In this document: positions 1-9,856 of the stretch, one piece after another
Numbering within the stretch: the first letter of the stretch is position 1
How the letters are laid out: each line of letters begins with the position of its first letter
Source: JAJDAT01 sp964570665
GTDB taxonomy: Bacteria > Nitrospinota > Nitrospinia > Nitrospinales > JAJDAT01
Length of the DNA stretch: 64,000 bases
Assembly (NCBI GenBank): GCA_964570665.1
Contig: CAZMZH010000003.1
Span: 1 to 64,000, forward strand
Direction of reading: 5' to 3'
Notes under the pieces: generated by a model
Told to the model about the DNA's origin: nothing
The model's input: the letters and a program-made list of their open reading frames with translations, nothing else
Database searches by the model: none
Program-made: the position numbers and the translations under genes

Positions 1-329
<329 letters not shown>

Positions 330-417
330 TTCAAAATTTTTTTTTCGCCCCCAAGTTTCGGCTTGGAGGCGATCTCAGCTTACTTCAAACTTATTCAATT
401 TAAAAATTCCAAGTTTT

Positions 418-535
<118 letters not shown>

Positions 536-544
536 TTTTTATTC

Positions 545-583
545 AAACCCGCTAACAATGTATATTGTTAGCGGGTTTTTTTT
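545..583 (+). terminator. rRNA operon terminator
   Basis: A perfect 15-bp inverted repeat (AAACCCGCTAACAAT at 545-559 and its complement at 564-578) has a 4-nt loop and runs into a T tract ending at 583. It is a textbook intrinsic terminator just after 5S rRNA. Confidence 0.93.
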
Positions 584-681
584 CGCCTAATTTTTCTGGC
601 TTCCTCCCCGATCTTAGATTCTGATTCCAATCAAATAAGGCTATAATCCACTTAAATTGATTACTTTTTTTTAAACTTTAT

Positions 682-1434
682 ATGCAAGAAAAATACACAG
701 CGGAACTTTACAAAAACCCTGTTTCCCTCATGTCAAACCGGAGACTTGAAACACATGGAACTTTTTTCCTTCCGTTTTTAAAAGATGGAATGGCCGTTCT
801 TGACTGCGGTTGTGGTCCTGGCGTTTTGACTTGCGATATTGCCGAATTTATTCCAAATGGAAATGTCCTTGGAATTGATTTGGATAAATCTCAAATTAAT
901 ATTGCCGAAGAAGAAGCGAGAACAAGGGGAATAAAAAATACAAAGTTTCAACAAGCCAACGTATACGATTTACAAAGTATAAACGAAGCCTTTGATGGAG
1001 TGTTTTCACACGCGTTAATGGAGCGTCTTGCAGAGCCCTCTAAAGCTATCAAACAGGCTTGGCAAATTCTTAAACCTGGAGGAACGCTTGCCGTATGTAG
1101 TCCTGATTGGGGTGGGTTTCTTCTTGCTCCATCTTCTGAAGAATTAAACCAAGCTATCGAAGCGTATAAAAATCTTCAAACTAAAAATAGAGGCGATGTT
1201 TTTGTCGGCCGCAAGCTTTCAAGGTTTTTCGAGGATACGGGTTTTGAACAAATAAAAATGGACGCAAGATATGAGGTATATACATCTTTGAACTTCATTG
1301 GCAAGTTTTTGGCGTTACAACTTGAAAAAGGCGGAGAATTAACTCATGCGCAATCGTTAAAAAATTGGATGAGTGAATCCAATGGGTTTTTCGCCCAAGC
1401 CTGGGTTTCATGCGTTGGTAAAAAGACTATCTAA
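682..1434 (+). CDS. class I SAM-dependent methyltransferase
   Basis: A 250-residue cytoplasmic protein of the UbiE/Methyltransf_25 type. The SAM-binding motif VLDCGCGPGVL is at about residues 39-49, followed by an acidic residue ending strand 2 (GIDLD) and a post-motif region ending in LKPGGTLAV. Length and motif order are normal for a small-molecule methyltransferase. The substrate cannot be read from the sequence; the next gene starts 29 nt downstream but is a membrane protein, so context does not help. There is no clear Shine-Dalgarno site before the ATG. Confidence 0.85.
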   Translation: MQEKYTAELYKNPVSLMSNRRLETHGTFFLPFLKDGMAVLDCGCGPGVLTCDIAEFIPNGNVLGIDLDKSQINIAEEEARTRGIKNTKFQQANVYDLQSINEAFDGVFSHALMERLAEPSKAIKQAWQILKPGGTLAVCSPDWGGFLLAPSSEELNQAIEAYKNLQTKNRGDVFVGRKLSRFFEDTGFEQIKMDARYEVYTSLNFIGKFLALQLEKGGELTHAQSLKNWMSESNGFFAQAWVSCVGKKTI

Positions 1435-1463
1435 AGGTTTGCTTATAATTTCAATTTAATGAA

Positions 1464-3092
1464 ATGAATTCCGAAAAAACTACTTTTTACTTAAATAAGA
1501 ATCTTAGTGCTATTGTTTTTTTGTCTTTACTGACTTTATTAATTTATGGGCAAACTGTTAATCATGATTTTGTAAACTACGACGATGATTTTTACCTAAC
1601 CGAAAACCCATTCATAAAAAATGGACTTACTTGGCGGGGTATTGAATGGGCATTTTCGATTGACTTTAAAAACTCGCAATGGGTTCCAGCAAATTGGATT
1701 CCGTTGACCCACCTCTCTCATTTGATTTCGGTTCAGGTTTTTGGATTAAATCCGACGGCTCATCATTTAATAAACAGCAGTCTTCATTTTTTAAACGTAT
1801 TATTGCTATTTGGTTTTTTGACAAAGGCGACTGGAAATAAAAAGTCAAGTTTAATGGTCGCGGTTTTATTTGCCATCCACCCTCTACATGTTGAATCGGT
1901 TGCCTGGATAGCGGAGCGCAAAGATGTGTTAAGCCTTTTTTTAGGTCTGTTGGCATTGCACTCATATTTAAAGTATACAAAAAAAAAATCAATTTTAAAT
2001 TTATTTCAAGTTTGTATTTTGTTTTTCTTAGCGTTGACCGCAAAACCGATGTTGGTTACTTTTCCATTTGTACTTCTTCTACTCGATCATTGGCCTCTTA
2101 AGCGAATTAAATTCAACGGCCCTGTTTTTTTTAAAACAAATCGAAACTTAATAATTGAAAAAATTCCATTTTTTTTGATTACTGTTTTCTCTTGTTGGGT
2201 CGCTTTATTATTTCAAGCTAAAGCAAATGCAATTAGTACGTTTCAGTCAGTCTCTTTTTTGGCAAGAATTGAAAATGCGTTAGTTTCCTATTGGGTTTAT
2301 TTACAAAAATCGTTATGGCCGTTGGGTTTAACGGTTTTTTATCCTTTACCAAAAAATGAGTATGGAAGTTTAGAGGTTGTTTTTGGGTTTTCTATTACTA
2401 TGGCAATTTCGTTTTTTGCAATATTTTGCAATAAGGAGAAACCTTATTTTTTAGTGGGCTGGCTTTGGTTTTTAGGAACTTTGATTCCGGTAATAGGCTT
2501 AGTTCAAATTGGAGCTCAAGCTTTTGCGGATCGTTATATGTACCTTCCCTCTATAGGGTTGTATATTGCGGTAAGCTGGGAATTGTCAAGTTACCAAAAG
2601 CTTCATAAATGGAAAAAAACAATTTTATCGTTTGTTTTGGGAATAATTGTATTTTTGTTAACGCTTTCCAGTTTTTTTCAAGTTAAACACTGGGAAAATA
2701 GCGTCGCTCTATTTTCCCATACCCTTCGACACACCAAAAATAATGAAACGGCACACTTAAATCTTGGGATCGCTTATTCTGACTCAGAATATATCGACAA
2801 AAAGTTGGAACACTTTTTTAAAGCCGCCAAAATTAACCCTAATAACCACAGAACCTATTACAATATAGGGGATATTTTTTTAAAAAATGGCGAAACTGAA
2901 AAAGCTATTAGTCATTATAAAAAGGCTTTAAGAATTAAACCCAATTTTGCCAAAGCCCACAATAACTTGGGAATTGCTTTTTCAAGTAAAAGAGAATTTA
3001 AACAAGCCGCAAAACATTTTCAAATAGCAATGACTTTAGACCCACAGATGATTAATGCGCGGCAAAACTTGGAAATTATTTTGCAGAAATAA
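1464..3092 (+). CDS. TMTC-like membrane protein with C-terminal TPR repeats
   Basis: A 542-residue protein: a polytopic membrane half (about residues 15-400) followed by tandem tetratricopeptide repeats (about 415-540). The luminal motif FVNYDDDFYLTENP near residue 37 and the sequence HPLHVESVAWIAERKD near 140 are hallmarks of the TMTC/PMT-like protein O-mannosyltransferase relatives common in bacteria with TPR tails. A role in transferring a lipid-linked sugar at the periplasmic face is expected from the family, but activity and acceptor are unproven. The TPRs are of the KAISHYKKALRIKPNFAKAH type. The start at 1464 is the first ATG and lacks an obvious ribosome site. Confidence 0.8.
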   Translation: MNSEKTTFYLNKNLSAIVFLSLLTLLIYGQTVNHDFVNYDDDFYLTENPFIKNGLTWRGIEWAFSIDFKNSQWVPANWIPLTHLSHLISVQVFGLNPTAHHLINSSLHFLNVLLLFGFLTKATGNKKSSLMVAVLFAIHPLHVESVAWIAERKDVLSLFLGLLALHSYLKYTKKKSILNLFQVCILFFLALTAKPMLVTFPFVLLLLDHWPLKRIKFNGPVFFKTNRNLIIEKIPFFLITVFSCWVALLFQAKANAISTFQSVSFLARIENALVSYWVYLQKSLWPLGLTVFYPLPKNEYGSLEVVFGFSITMAISFFAIFCNKEKPYFLVGWLWFLGTLIPVIGLVQIGAQAFADRYMYLPSIGLYIAVSWELSSYQKLHKWKKTILSFVLGIIVFLLTLSSFFQVKHWENSVALFSHTLRHTKNNETAHLNLGIAYSDSEYIDKKLEHFFKAAKINPNNHRTYYNIGDIFLKNGETEKAISHYKKALRIKPNFAKAHNNLGIAFSSKREFKQAAKHFQIAMTLDPQMINARQNLEIILQK

Positions 3093-3388
3093 AAAGATCT
3101 TATCCATGGTCCTTAAAATGAGTATTTAATCGCATAAAACCAAACACTCCTCCCTTAATTCTCGACATTAGTTCTAAGCAACCGAAAATAAAACTATCAA
3201 TGAAATAATAATTTTGAGAGGACTTTGAATTTCAAACAGAAAAACCAACAATTTATTCTGAAAAATTTTGCAATATTTTTGTAAAGTATTATATTGAAAT
3301 TATACTAAACACCTGAGGTACTTTATCTGTTGAAAGCAGCTAAATCTGTCTCATATATAATTTAAAAACTTGATTAAAGGAAAAAGCT

Positions 3389-3874
3389 ATGCGTCAAAAT
3401 CTATTTTTGGGTTTGGTTTTGTGTTTTTTGCTCATCCCGTCAGGTTCTTGGGCAAGCGATCCAGCCCAATTAAAGCTATTTAAAGTTAATAATTTCACTT
3501 TGTGTTCCATTTGTGGAGAGTTTTATCCTGTTTTTGAAGACCAAGATGTTAGTAGCCTCGAAAGCTACAGTCAGTTTTTCCAAGATAATGAATATAATCT
3601 TACATTCTGGGGGGATGCGGGATCTACCACTACAATATTTGGGAATTTTAATCACGCAACAGATAAGGGGTATTTGATCTTGCATAAATTGGACGATCAA
3701 CCTATCTATCTTTACGATTTGGAAAAGTATCCTGAGAACCAATGGACGGAGGTGGGCGCCGAGGGAGTTTCCAAAGGAAAATTTTTAGTTTATTATCAAC
3801 CTTACGAAAACTTTAAAACAAACCTTGCTTCAGTGAAATGGGGGCAATGGTGGCCAGATTCTGTTGAAAAATAG
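3389..3874 (+). CDS. exported protein of unknown function
   Basis: A 161-residue protein with a clear signal peptide (basic start, hydrophobic run FLGLVLCFLLIPS, cleavage near SWA at 21-23). The mature part has one CxxC pair (CSIC, about residues 38-41) and is rich in aromatic and acidic residues. I recognise no family. The ATG has an AAAGGA Shine-Dalgarno site at a good distance. It appears to be a single-gene unit with AT-rich flanks on both sides. Confidence 0.65.
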   Translation: MRQNLFLGLVLCFLLIPSGSWASDPAQLKLFKVNNFTLCSICGEFYPVFEDQDVSSLESYSQFFQDNEYNLTFWGDAGSTTTIFGNFNHATDKGYLILHKLDDQPIYLYDLEKYPENQWTEVGAEGVSKGKFLVYYQPYENFKTNLASVKWGQWWPDSVEK

Positions 3875-4001
3875 ATTTCAATTATTAAAAACCAAATAAA
3901 AAGTTTGGGTGTTTGTGGATAATAAAAATCCGCCTTCACCCCTACTTGAACTTGTTTTTTAATTATCGATTAATTATTTAGCGTTTTGATAATGTGTGAT
4001 T

Positions 4002-5666
4002 CTAGTCTTTCTTGATCCCTAATTTAAAAATAAGGTACTGATCCTTAGGAACGTTACCAATAATGAATGGTAACGGTCCCCATGAGTAAGAATAAAATCC
4101 AGCTCCCATTACGTTATTCATCGAAGCGACGCCAAAAAAAGAATCAAATTCGACCTTTTTTTTCCAAAGTGTTTTTTCTGGAGGAAAATAAAGGTTGAAA
4201 TCGCGGGTATTGAACGTTGGCACGATCATTACGTCCCCGTTTTTTAAACCTGCTCCACTAAAATGTTTAGCCCCCGCATTTTCCATATAATATTGAAAAC
4301 CCCAGTGACCTGAAAAAAATAATGTGTCGGGCTTTTGTCCGTAGGCTTGAGTAAACTGTTTCGCGGCGTTGCGAGCGTTATTTGCCATTTTATAATCTGC
4401 GGCAGTAATCCATAACGCGAAAGCTAATGAAATCGCTAAGGGGGCGATTATTTTTTGGTTAATGAAACTGAAAGATTTGCTAGAGTTGAGGATTTCAAAT
4501 CTTCGAATAATCAGAAATCCGATAGCGGGAGCCATTGGTAAAAAAGATCTACCATTAATGGCCCAATTTACATTCGCCGCAAAAATAAGAGTTCCCAAGA
4601 TCCAAAGAGCCAATAAAATAGAATTTGGTTCAAAACGATTTTTTAAATCTTCAAAAACTAAAGCAATCAAACTGAGTCCACTAATTGCAAAAATTGAACA
4701 CTGAACAATTCCCATCAAATAAGTATTGCCTTCGTTTGGAAATGGCGGCCATTCATGAATAGACGTTTTTGGCAAAATTAAACCCAAAATTAAAATTAAT
4801 CCTATCCATCTGATCAAAATTCTCATCCGACAAAGAAGGGGAGAGAAAAATAGGATAGAGGTAAAACAACCGCCCGCAAACGATAATCCAACTAATGTTC
4901 TTAACCAAAAAGATTCGCTCACCGCTTGTCTCGCCGATCTAGAATATTTCATCGCGGAAAAAAACTGACCGGAACCATAAAGGGAATGAGTGATCCATTC
5001 ATAGCCAATTAAAGTCAAAATGGGAATTGTTAGGAATATGAGTTCTTTAGATAATTTCTTTCGGTAAGCCAGAGTATAAGCGGTTAAAAGAAAAATTAAG
5101 CTAACGGCAAAAAATTTAGTTAAGAATGCAAGGCCAATAAGAACTGACGAAATTAAGAAATATCGATATTGATTTTGATCTGTTCCCAACATCCAAAAAT
5201 AAATTGCCCATGTCCAAATGGCGACCAACCATATATCGCACATTAAGTTTGTGCTAGAAACCAAAACAACCGGAGCGGCTAAAGCTATTAAGCTGGCTTC
5301 AAAGGGTTTGTTGCAAAAGTTGTGAGCTAGGAAATAGGTTCCGAAAATGAATAATAATAGAGGTAAAAGAAAGAATAGGTGAAGGATTGTTTCGTCCCAC
5401 CCGCCAATCCAAGCTGTTAGAGCAATATAATAAGCGGCAAAAGGTGGGTTTTGAGTTATCTCTGAAATCGGTAATAATTTTCCGGTCCAATTTACGGAAA
5501 AACCGAAAAAATCTAATGGATTGTTGTGGATTTGACGCGCTACCCAAACAAACAAGGGGTCGTCAATGTGGAATGCTTTGCCAATAAAGGGTAGGTAGAA
5601 AATTAACGAAACGCCAAAAAGAGCGGTTATATGAGAGCGGGTTTTTGTATTAAAAACGGGTATCAT
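4002..5666 (-). CDS. ArnT/GT39-like membrane glycosyltransferase
   Basis: A 554-residue polytopic inner-membrane protein with at least ten hydrophobic segments and a soluble C-terminal tail. The first periplasmic loop carries the acidic pair HIDDP near residue 35, the position of catalytic acids in GT-C enzymes such as ArnT and PMT. Such enzymes move a sugar from polyprenyl phosphate to lipid or protein at the periplasmic face. Donor and acceptor are not predictable. It is divergent from the gene at 5833, and the shared 166-nt control region contains two inverted repeats (see 5720-5763). Confidence 0.75.
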   Translation of the reverse strand: MIPVFNTKTRSHITALFGVSLIFYLPFIGKAFHIDDPLFVWVARQIHNNPLDFFGFSVNWTGKLLPISEITQNPPFAAYYIALTAWIGGWDETILHLFFLLPLLLFIFGTYFLAHNFCNKPFEASLIALAAPVVLVSSTNLMCDIWLVAIWTWAIYFWMLGTDQNQYRYFLISSVLIGLAFLTKFFAVSLIFLLTAYTLAYRKKLSKELIFLTIPILTLIGYEWITHSLYGSGQFFSAMKYSRSARQAVSESFWLRTLVGLSFAGGCFTSILFFSPLLCRMRILIRWIGLILILGLILPKTSIHEWPPFPNEGNTYLMGIVQCSIFAISGLSLIALVFEDLKNRFEPNSILLALWILGTLIFAANVNWAINGRSFLPMAPAIGFLIIRRFEILNSSKSFSFINQKIIAPLAISLAFALWITAADYKMANNARNAAKQFTQAYGQKPDTLFFSGHWGFQYYMENAGAKHFSGAGLKNGDVMIVPTFNTRDFNLYFPPEKTLWKKKVEFDSFFGVASMNNVMGAGFYSYSWGPLPFIIGNVPKDQYLIFKLGIKKD

Positions 5667-5719
5667 ATTGGGTGAAAAGCATTAGATCGTTTATTAAGAT
5701 GGATAATTGCTCAATCTAA

Positions 5720-5735
5720 TAGAACGTACGTTCTA
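5720..5735. promoter_or_regulatory. perfect 16-bp palindrome, possible operator
   Basis: TAGAACGTACGTTCTA is a perfect palindrome in the region between two divergent genes. Size and symmetry resemble sites of dimeric repressors such as the TetR family. No regulator gene lies beside it, so the binding protein is unknown. Confidence 0.5.
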
Positions 5736-5763
5736 AATTGGACAGTAGTATATCTGTCTAATT
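5736..5763. repeat. second inverted repeat beside the palindrome
   Basis: AATTGGACAG (5736-5745) and CTGTCTAATT (5754-5763) match as inverted arms at 9 of 10 positions around an 8-nt spacer. It directly abuts the palindrome at 5720-5735, which suggests a compound operator for one or both divergent genes. Confidence 0.45.
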
Positions 5764-5832
5764 TGAATTTGCGAGTTTAAAGAAGCGGAATAAAAAATGT
5801 TTGCGCTGAGAAAATATCTTTCATAAATCCAA

Positions 5833-6966
5833 ATGAATTTAGAAAAAAAAATAAACTCATGGCTTTACGCGGAAGTTATTGATAAAGATACGGCCGATCG
5901 AATTCGCCAATTTGAGGGGAATACTAACAGAATTGGCGTTATTTTTGTTTTAGGGGCCTTGGGCGGCTTGGCGTTTGGCATTGGAATAATTTCAATTGTC
6001 GCCAGTAATTGGGAGTTTATTCCGGCATGGATAAAGCTTACGACAGATATTCTAATATTGATCGCGCTTTCATTTGGGATTAATTGGGCCGACACTTTTG
6101 CTAAACAATGGCAAAAAGAAACTCTTATAATTGTTTATTATATCGTTTTTCTTGCCTCCATAAGCCTTGTCGGTCAAGTTTATCAACTGGGAACCCCTAC
6201 TTACCAGGGTATGATTTTGTGGACTTTAGGTTCGGCGCCTTTGGTATTAATGGGAGCTAGTAGATCCTTGGCGATATTTTGGCTTGTAGGAATTTTGGCA
6301 ACTTATGCATGTATTGTTGAAGTATTTATTGGAGGTTTGGAGCATATATATAAAAAAGAAGCGATTGCTTTATTTATATTTTTTCCTCCTTTTGCGTTAT
6401 TGATGATTTCTTCTTTATCGTTTTTTAAAATCGCAAAACCCAATTTTGTATCGGTTTTTAAACCCGCCGCAATTATTTGGATTTTAGCAATGGGGTTTGT
6501 TTCTCAATTCATCTGGTACCAAAAAATTTCAGATCACGAAGTTTTGTTTTGGAGTCCTGTAGTTATTTCGATGTTTACTTTAGTTTTCGTTTGGTTTTAT
6601 AAGTTAGAGTGGATCGTTGAAAACTCCATGCAAGCATTAATTTTACGTGCTTTTTTAGTATTAAATTCATTATTAATTTGTCTTCCGTGGATTTTTCAAA
6701 GACCTGCTTTTGATTTAATCGGGGTTGGTTCCCACTTTATTTTATGCGGATTTTTAGGATGGATCGCTTTAAAGATACATCATAAAAAGTTGTTTAATTG
6801 GATGGCTGGTTTGGCGGGTTTTCGCATAGTGACAGTTTATTTTGAAGTATTTGGATCTTTGCTAGAAACCGGTTTTGGACTGATTGCCACGGGAGTTATC
6901 ATTTTATCTTTTGTGCTGGTTTTCTTGAAAAAATTTCCAAGATGGGAAGCTTTGATTTCTAAATAG
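5833..6966 (+). CDS. DUF2157 family membrane protein
   Basis: A 377-residue inner-membrane protein. A short soluble N-terminus (EKKINSWLYAEVIDKDTADRI) matches the start of DUF2157 proteins and is followed by about ten hydrophobic segments from residue 35 onward. The biochemical role of the family is unknown. The next gene, 13 nt downstream, encodes a GDYXXLXY protein, a partner often found with DUF2157, so the two probably form one unit. Confidence 0.8.
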   Translation: MNLEKKINSWLYAEVIDKDTADRIRQFEGNTNRIGVIFVLGALGGLAFGIGIISIVASNWEFIPAWIKLTTDILILIALSFGINWADTFAKQWQKETLIIVYYIVFLASISLVGQVYQLGTPTYQGMILWTLGSAPLVLMGASRSLAIFWLVGILATYACIVEVFIGGLEHIYKKEAIALFIFFPPFALLMISSLSFFKIAKPNFVSVFKPAAIIWILAMGFVSQFIWYQKISDHEVLFWSPVVISMFTLVFVWFYKLEWIVENSMQALILRAFLVLNSLLICLPWIFQRPAFDLIGVGSHFILCGFLGWIALKIHHKKLFNWMAGLAGFRIVTVYFEVFGSLLETGFGLIATGVIILSFVLVFLKKFPRWEALISK

Positions 6967-6979
6967 AGATAGTTGAGAA

Positions 6980-7453
6980 ATGATGAATAAGAGATATCGA
7001 ATACTAGCTTTGCTTATACCGATTTTAATAGTTATAGGAGCAATTGGAAAGTCTGAATATCAATTAGCTAATGGAGAAACGTGGAGATTTAAAATTTCCG
7101 GTTACGATCCAAGAGATTTATTGCGCGGGCATTATGTGACCTATCAAGTGGAGTTTGATTGGGAAAAAGATAAAGGAATTTGCAAAAATAAAAAAAAATG
7201 TTGTCTATGTTTTAAAAGAAAAAAAGATCCATTAGCTTCAGTTAAGGTTTCAAAAATGTCCTGTTCAAAGGCGATAGATCGATGCGACGGTTTAATGCAA
7301 GAAAAGTTTCTTCCAGAGTTGAGGAAATATTTTATACCCGAAGATAAGGGTAAGGCTTTAGAAAAGGCTATCAGGAAAAAGAATGCGGAGATTTTGTTAG
7401 AGCTAAGCAAAGACGGTCGTCCAATAGTCCGCGATTTATTGGTAGGTGAATAA
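6980..7453 (+). CDS. GDYXXLXY domain protein
   Basis: A 157-residue protein with one N-terminal membrane segment (residues 8-23) and an outward soluble domain. The sequence DPRDLLRGHYVTYQVEF near residue 44 is the family signature region, here with RGHYVTYQ in place of the usual RGDY...L.Y form. A cluster of Cys and Lys residues (KKCCLCFKRKK, about 72-82) is an unusual insertion. It is cotranscribed with the DUF2157 gene, with which this family is commonly paired. Function is unknown. Confidence 0.72.
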   Translation: MMNKRYRILALLIPILIVIGAIGKSEYQLANGETWRFKISGYDPRDLLRGHYVTYQVEFDWEKDKGICKNKKKCCLCFKRKKDPLASVKVSKMSCSKAIDRCDGLMQEKFLPELRKYFIPEDKGKALEKAIRKKNAEILLELSKDGRPIVRDLLVGE

Positions 7454-7585
7454 CTTGGTCAAAAGCCATTAAATATTAGAAGGAATTTTAAGAAAAAAGA
7501 TATAAAAAGTGTTAGAACGTTTATTTTTTTTCGATTATTAAAATTGTAGTTAGTTGAATATTTTTAGATAGTCAAAAAAATATTT

Positions 7586-8458
7586 TTGATAAAGGCGGTT
7601 ACTATCTTCGAAAAACTAAAACTCATATTAGCTGATATAAAAATCCAGCACACGGTGTTTGCTTTGCCGTTTGCGGTGATGAGCGCGTTTCTTGCGGCTG
7701 AAGGAATGCCGGAAACTCGATCTTTATTTTGGATTGTTATTGCGATGGTGGGGGCGCGGAGCGCAGCAATGGCGTTTAATCGAATTGTCGACGCCAAGTA
7801 TGATAAAGCCAATCCCAGAACGGAAAATCGTGCCTTACCATCAGGTAAGGCAGTCTCAAGTCAATATTGGGTTTTTTTAATTGTGGCTTCAATTATTTTT
7901 ATTATTGCAAGCGGTATGTTGAATCAATTAGCTTTGATGTTGTCCCCTGTGGCATTGGCAATCGTTTTTTTCTATTCGCTTACGAAGCGGTTTACTTCGC
8001 TTTCTCATTTTTTTCTGGGAATCGCTTTGTCGGTTGCTCCAGTAGGGGCATGGGTAGCGATACGGGAAGAAATTTCGTTTGCTTCTTTGGTATTAGGGGC
8101 GGCTGTTGTGTTTTGGTTGATTGGATTTGATATTATTTATTCTTGCCAAGATATTGAGGTTGACCGAAATGCTGGACTTCATTCTATTCCCGCTAAATTT
8201 GGGACTCGGAACGCTTTACGGCTAGCGGCTATTTCCCATGCGATTATGATACTTTTTTTATTGGGACTTTTGTTCTTGCCGCTTTTAGGGACGTTATATT
8301 TAGTAGGAGTTTTATTGGTAGCCGCTTTATTAGTTTATGAACACTCCTTAGTTAAATGGAATGACCTTTCGAAAGTGAATATAGCTTTTTTTAATATTAA
8401 CGGTTGGGTGGGCGCCGCTTTAATGGCGGCAGTGGTTGTTGATTGCGTTTGGCTTTAA
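7586..8458 (+). CDS. mqnP: UbiA-family prenyltransferase, probably MqnP
   Basis: A 290-residue polytopic enzyme that attaches a polyprenyl chain to an aromatic quinone precursor in the membrane. The first Asp-rich motif is N65-R-x-x-D69-x-x-x-D73, and the second is near residue 190 (CQDIEVDRNAG); both bind magnesium-prenyl diphosphate. The following gene is mqnE, which points to the futalosine menaquinone pathway and to MqnP, but a 4-hydroxybenzoate prenyltransferase (UbiA) cannot be excluded from sequence alone. The start is a TTG codon; no ATG lies close upstream in frame. Confidence 0.8.
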   Translation: MIKAVTIFEKLKLILADIKIQHTVFALPFAVMSAFLAAEGMPETRSLFWIVIAMVGARSAAMAFNRIVDAKYDKANPRTENRALPSGKAVSSQYWVFLIVASIIFIIASGMLNQLALMLSPVALAIVFFYSLTKRFTSLSHFFLGIALSVAPVGAWVAIREEISFASLVLGAAVVFWLIGFDIIYSCQDIEVDRNAGLHSIPAKFGTRNALRLAAISHAIMILFLLGLLFLPLLGTLYLVGVLLVAALLVYEHSLVKWNDLSKVNIAFFNINGWVGAALMAAVVVDCVWL

Positions 8459-8551
8459 TTTTAATGTAAAATACCCGCTTGTTTTCAATTTTATTGGCAG
8501 AGAAGAGTTTTTTCTTTTTTTAATACTAGGTTGGGTGTGTGTGAGGAATTT

Positions 8552-9655
8552 ATGAAGTTGTTTGAGTTTGAAGATAAAGCGTTAGATCCCATCTACGATA
8601 AGGTAGAAGAACGTAAAAGGCTTAGTTTTGACGATGGCGTAACTTTATTTAATTCTCCAGATATAAATGGAGTTGGTTTTTTGGCTAATAAGGTGCGAGA
8701 AAGATTGAATGGAAATAACGCTTACTATATTCATAATCGTCATATCAATCCAACCAATATTTGTGTGCATACCTGCCAATTTTGCGCTTTTGGCGTCAAA
8801 GCCGAAGATGAAAGTTCGTATGTAAAATCATTAGACGTTATTTTTGAAGATGCCGAAAAATATGAAGGCGGCAACGTTAGCGAATTTCATATTGTGGGAG
8901 GATTGCATCCAGATTTACCTTATCAGTATTATGTCGATATGTTGAAGGGATTGAAAAGTCGTTTTCCTGAAGTTCACATTCAAGCCTTTACTGCTGTAGA
9001 ATTAGAATATCTGGCAAGATTAGCAAGGATGCCGCTACGAGATACTCTTTTAGAGCTTAAAGAGGCTGGTTTAGGTTCGGTTCCGGGAGGTGGGGCCGAA
9101 ATTTTTGCGAAAAGAGTCAGAAGGAAAATTTGCGCCGACAAAATCACTGGAGAGGAGTGGCTACAGGTTCAAGAAGCTGTTCATTCGGTTGGTTTAAAAA
9201 GCAACGCGACAATGTTATATGGCCACTTGGAGAAAGTTGAAGAGCGCGTTGACCATCTAATTCGATTGAGAGAGCTGCAAGACAAAACAAACGGTTTTGT
9301 GACGTTTATTCCTTTGGCTTTTCATCCGGAAAACACAAACTTGGATTTTTTGAATTCAACGACCGGTCAATTGGATTTAAGAGCCTTGGCTGTTTCTCGA
9401 TTAATGTTAGATAATTTCCCTCATATTAAAGCATTTTGGATTATGATCACTCCAGAGATAGCCCAGCTTTCGATGGCATATGGCGCCGACGATATGGATG
9501 GAACGGTAGTGGAAGAAAAAATTATTCATGCAGCTGGAGGCGTCACGGGGCATTTATTCCATAAAAATAATATCGAAAATAAAATTCGCGAAGCTGGACG
9601 TATTCCAGTCGAGCGCGATACTCTTTATGAAGACCTTCAAGAGCATTTAGTTTGA
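8552..9655 (+). CDS. mqnE: aminofutalosine synthase (radical SAM)
   Basis: MqnE joins the chorismate-derived enolpyruvyl benzoate to adenosine from SAM, making aminofutalosine for menaquinone. The cluster motif C71-x3-C75-x2-C78 and the stretches PGGGAEIF and LYGHLEKVEERVDHLIRLRELQ are diagnostic of MqnE rather than MqnC. The length of 367 residues is normal. I chose the ATG at 8552 because GAGG lies 5 nt upstream; an in-frame TTG at 8531 would add seven unlikely residues. It sits 93 nt after the prenyltransferase. Confidence 0.92.
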   Translation: MKLFEFEDKALDPIYDKVEERKRLSFDDGVTLFNSPDINGVGFLANKVRERLNGNNAYYIHNRHINPTNICVHTCQFCAFGVKAEDESSYVKSLDVIFEDAEKYEGGNVSEFHIVGGLHPDLPYQYYVDMLKGLKSRFPEVHIQAFTAVELEYLARLARMPLRDTLLELKEAGLGSVPGGGAEIFAKRVRRKICADKITGEEWLQVQEAVHSVGLKSNATMLYGHLEKVEERVDHLIRLRELQDKTNGFVTFIPLAFHPENTNLDFLNSTTGQLDLRALAVSRLMLDNFPHIKAFWIMITPEIAQLSMAYGADDMDGTVVEEKIIHAAGGVTGHLFHKNNIENKIREAGRIPVERDTLYEDLQEHLV

Positions 9656-9706
9656 TTCGTAGGCGGTTTCGCAAGCCAGGCGAAACTTATGTTACAGTTT
9701 ATTTTC

Positions 9707-9735
9707 TTGACATGGGCTTTACATAGTAGTATCAA
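9707..9735 (+). promoter_or_regulatory. sigma-70 promoter for cheY
   Basis: A perfect -35 box TTGACA (9707-9712), a 17-nt spacer and a -10-like TATCAA (9730-9735) precede cheY by about 120 nt. Confidence 0.55.
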
Positions 9736-9856
9736 ATTAAAAAAAACATTAGTTTTGCGTCTTTGAATAGATGCTTGGGCCGAGATAGAGTATCGACTAA
9801 TAGAGTTATTTCGGGTATCAAATTGTTTACTAATTTGGCTAGGGGTTCTAAAATCG

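Noticed and set aside
1666..2043. A 125-codon minus-strand frame inside the TMTC-like gene
   Set aside because: Shadow of a membrane-protein coding region, no start signals.
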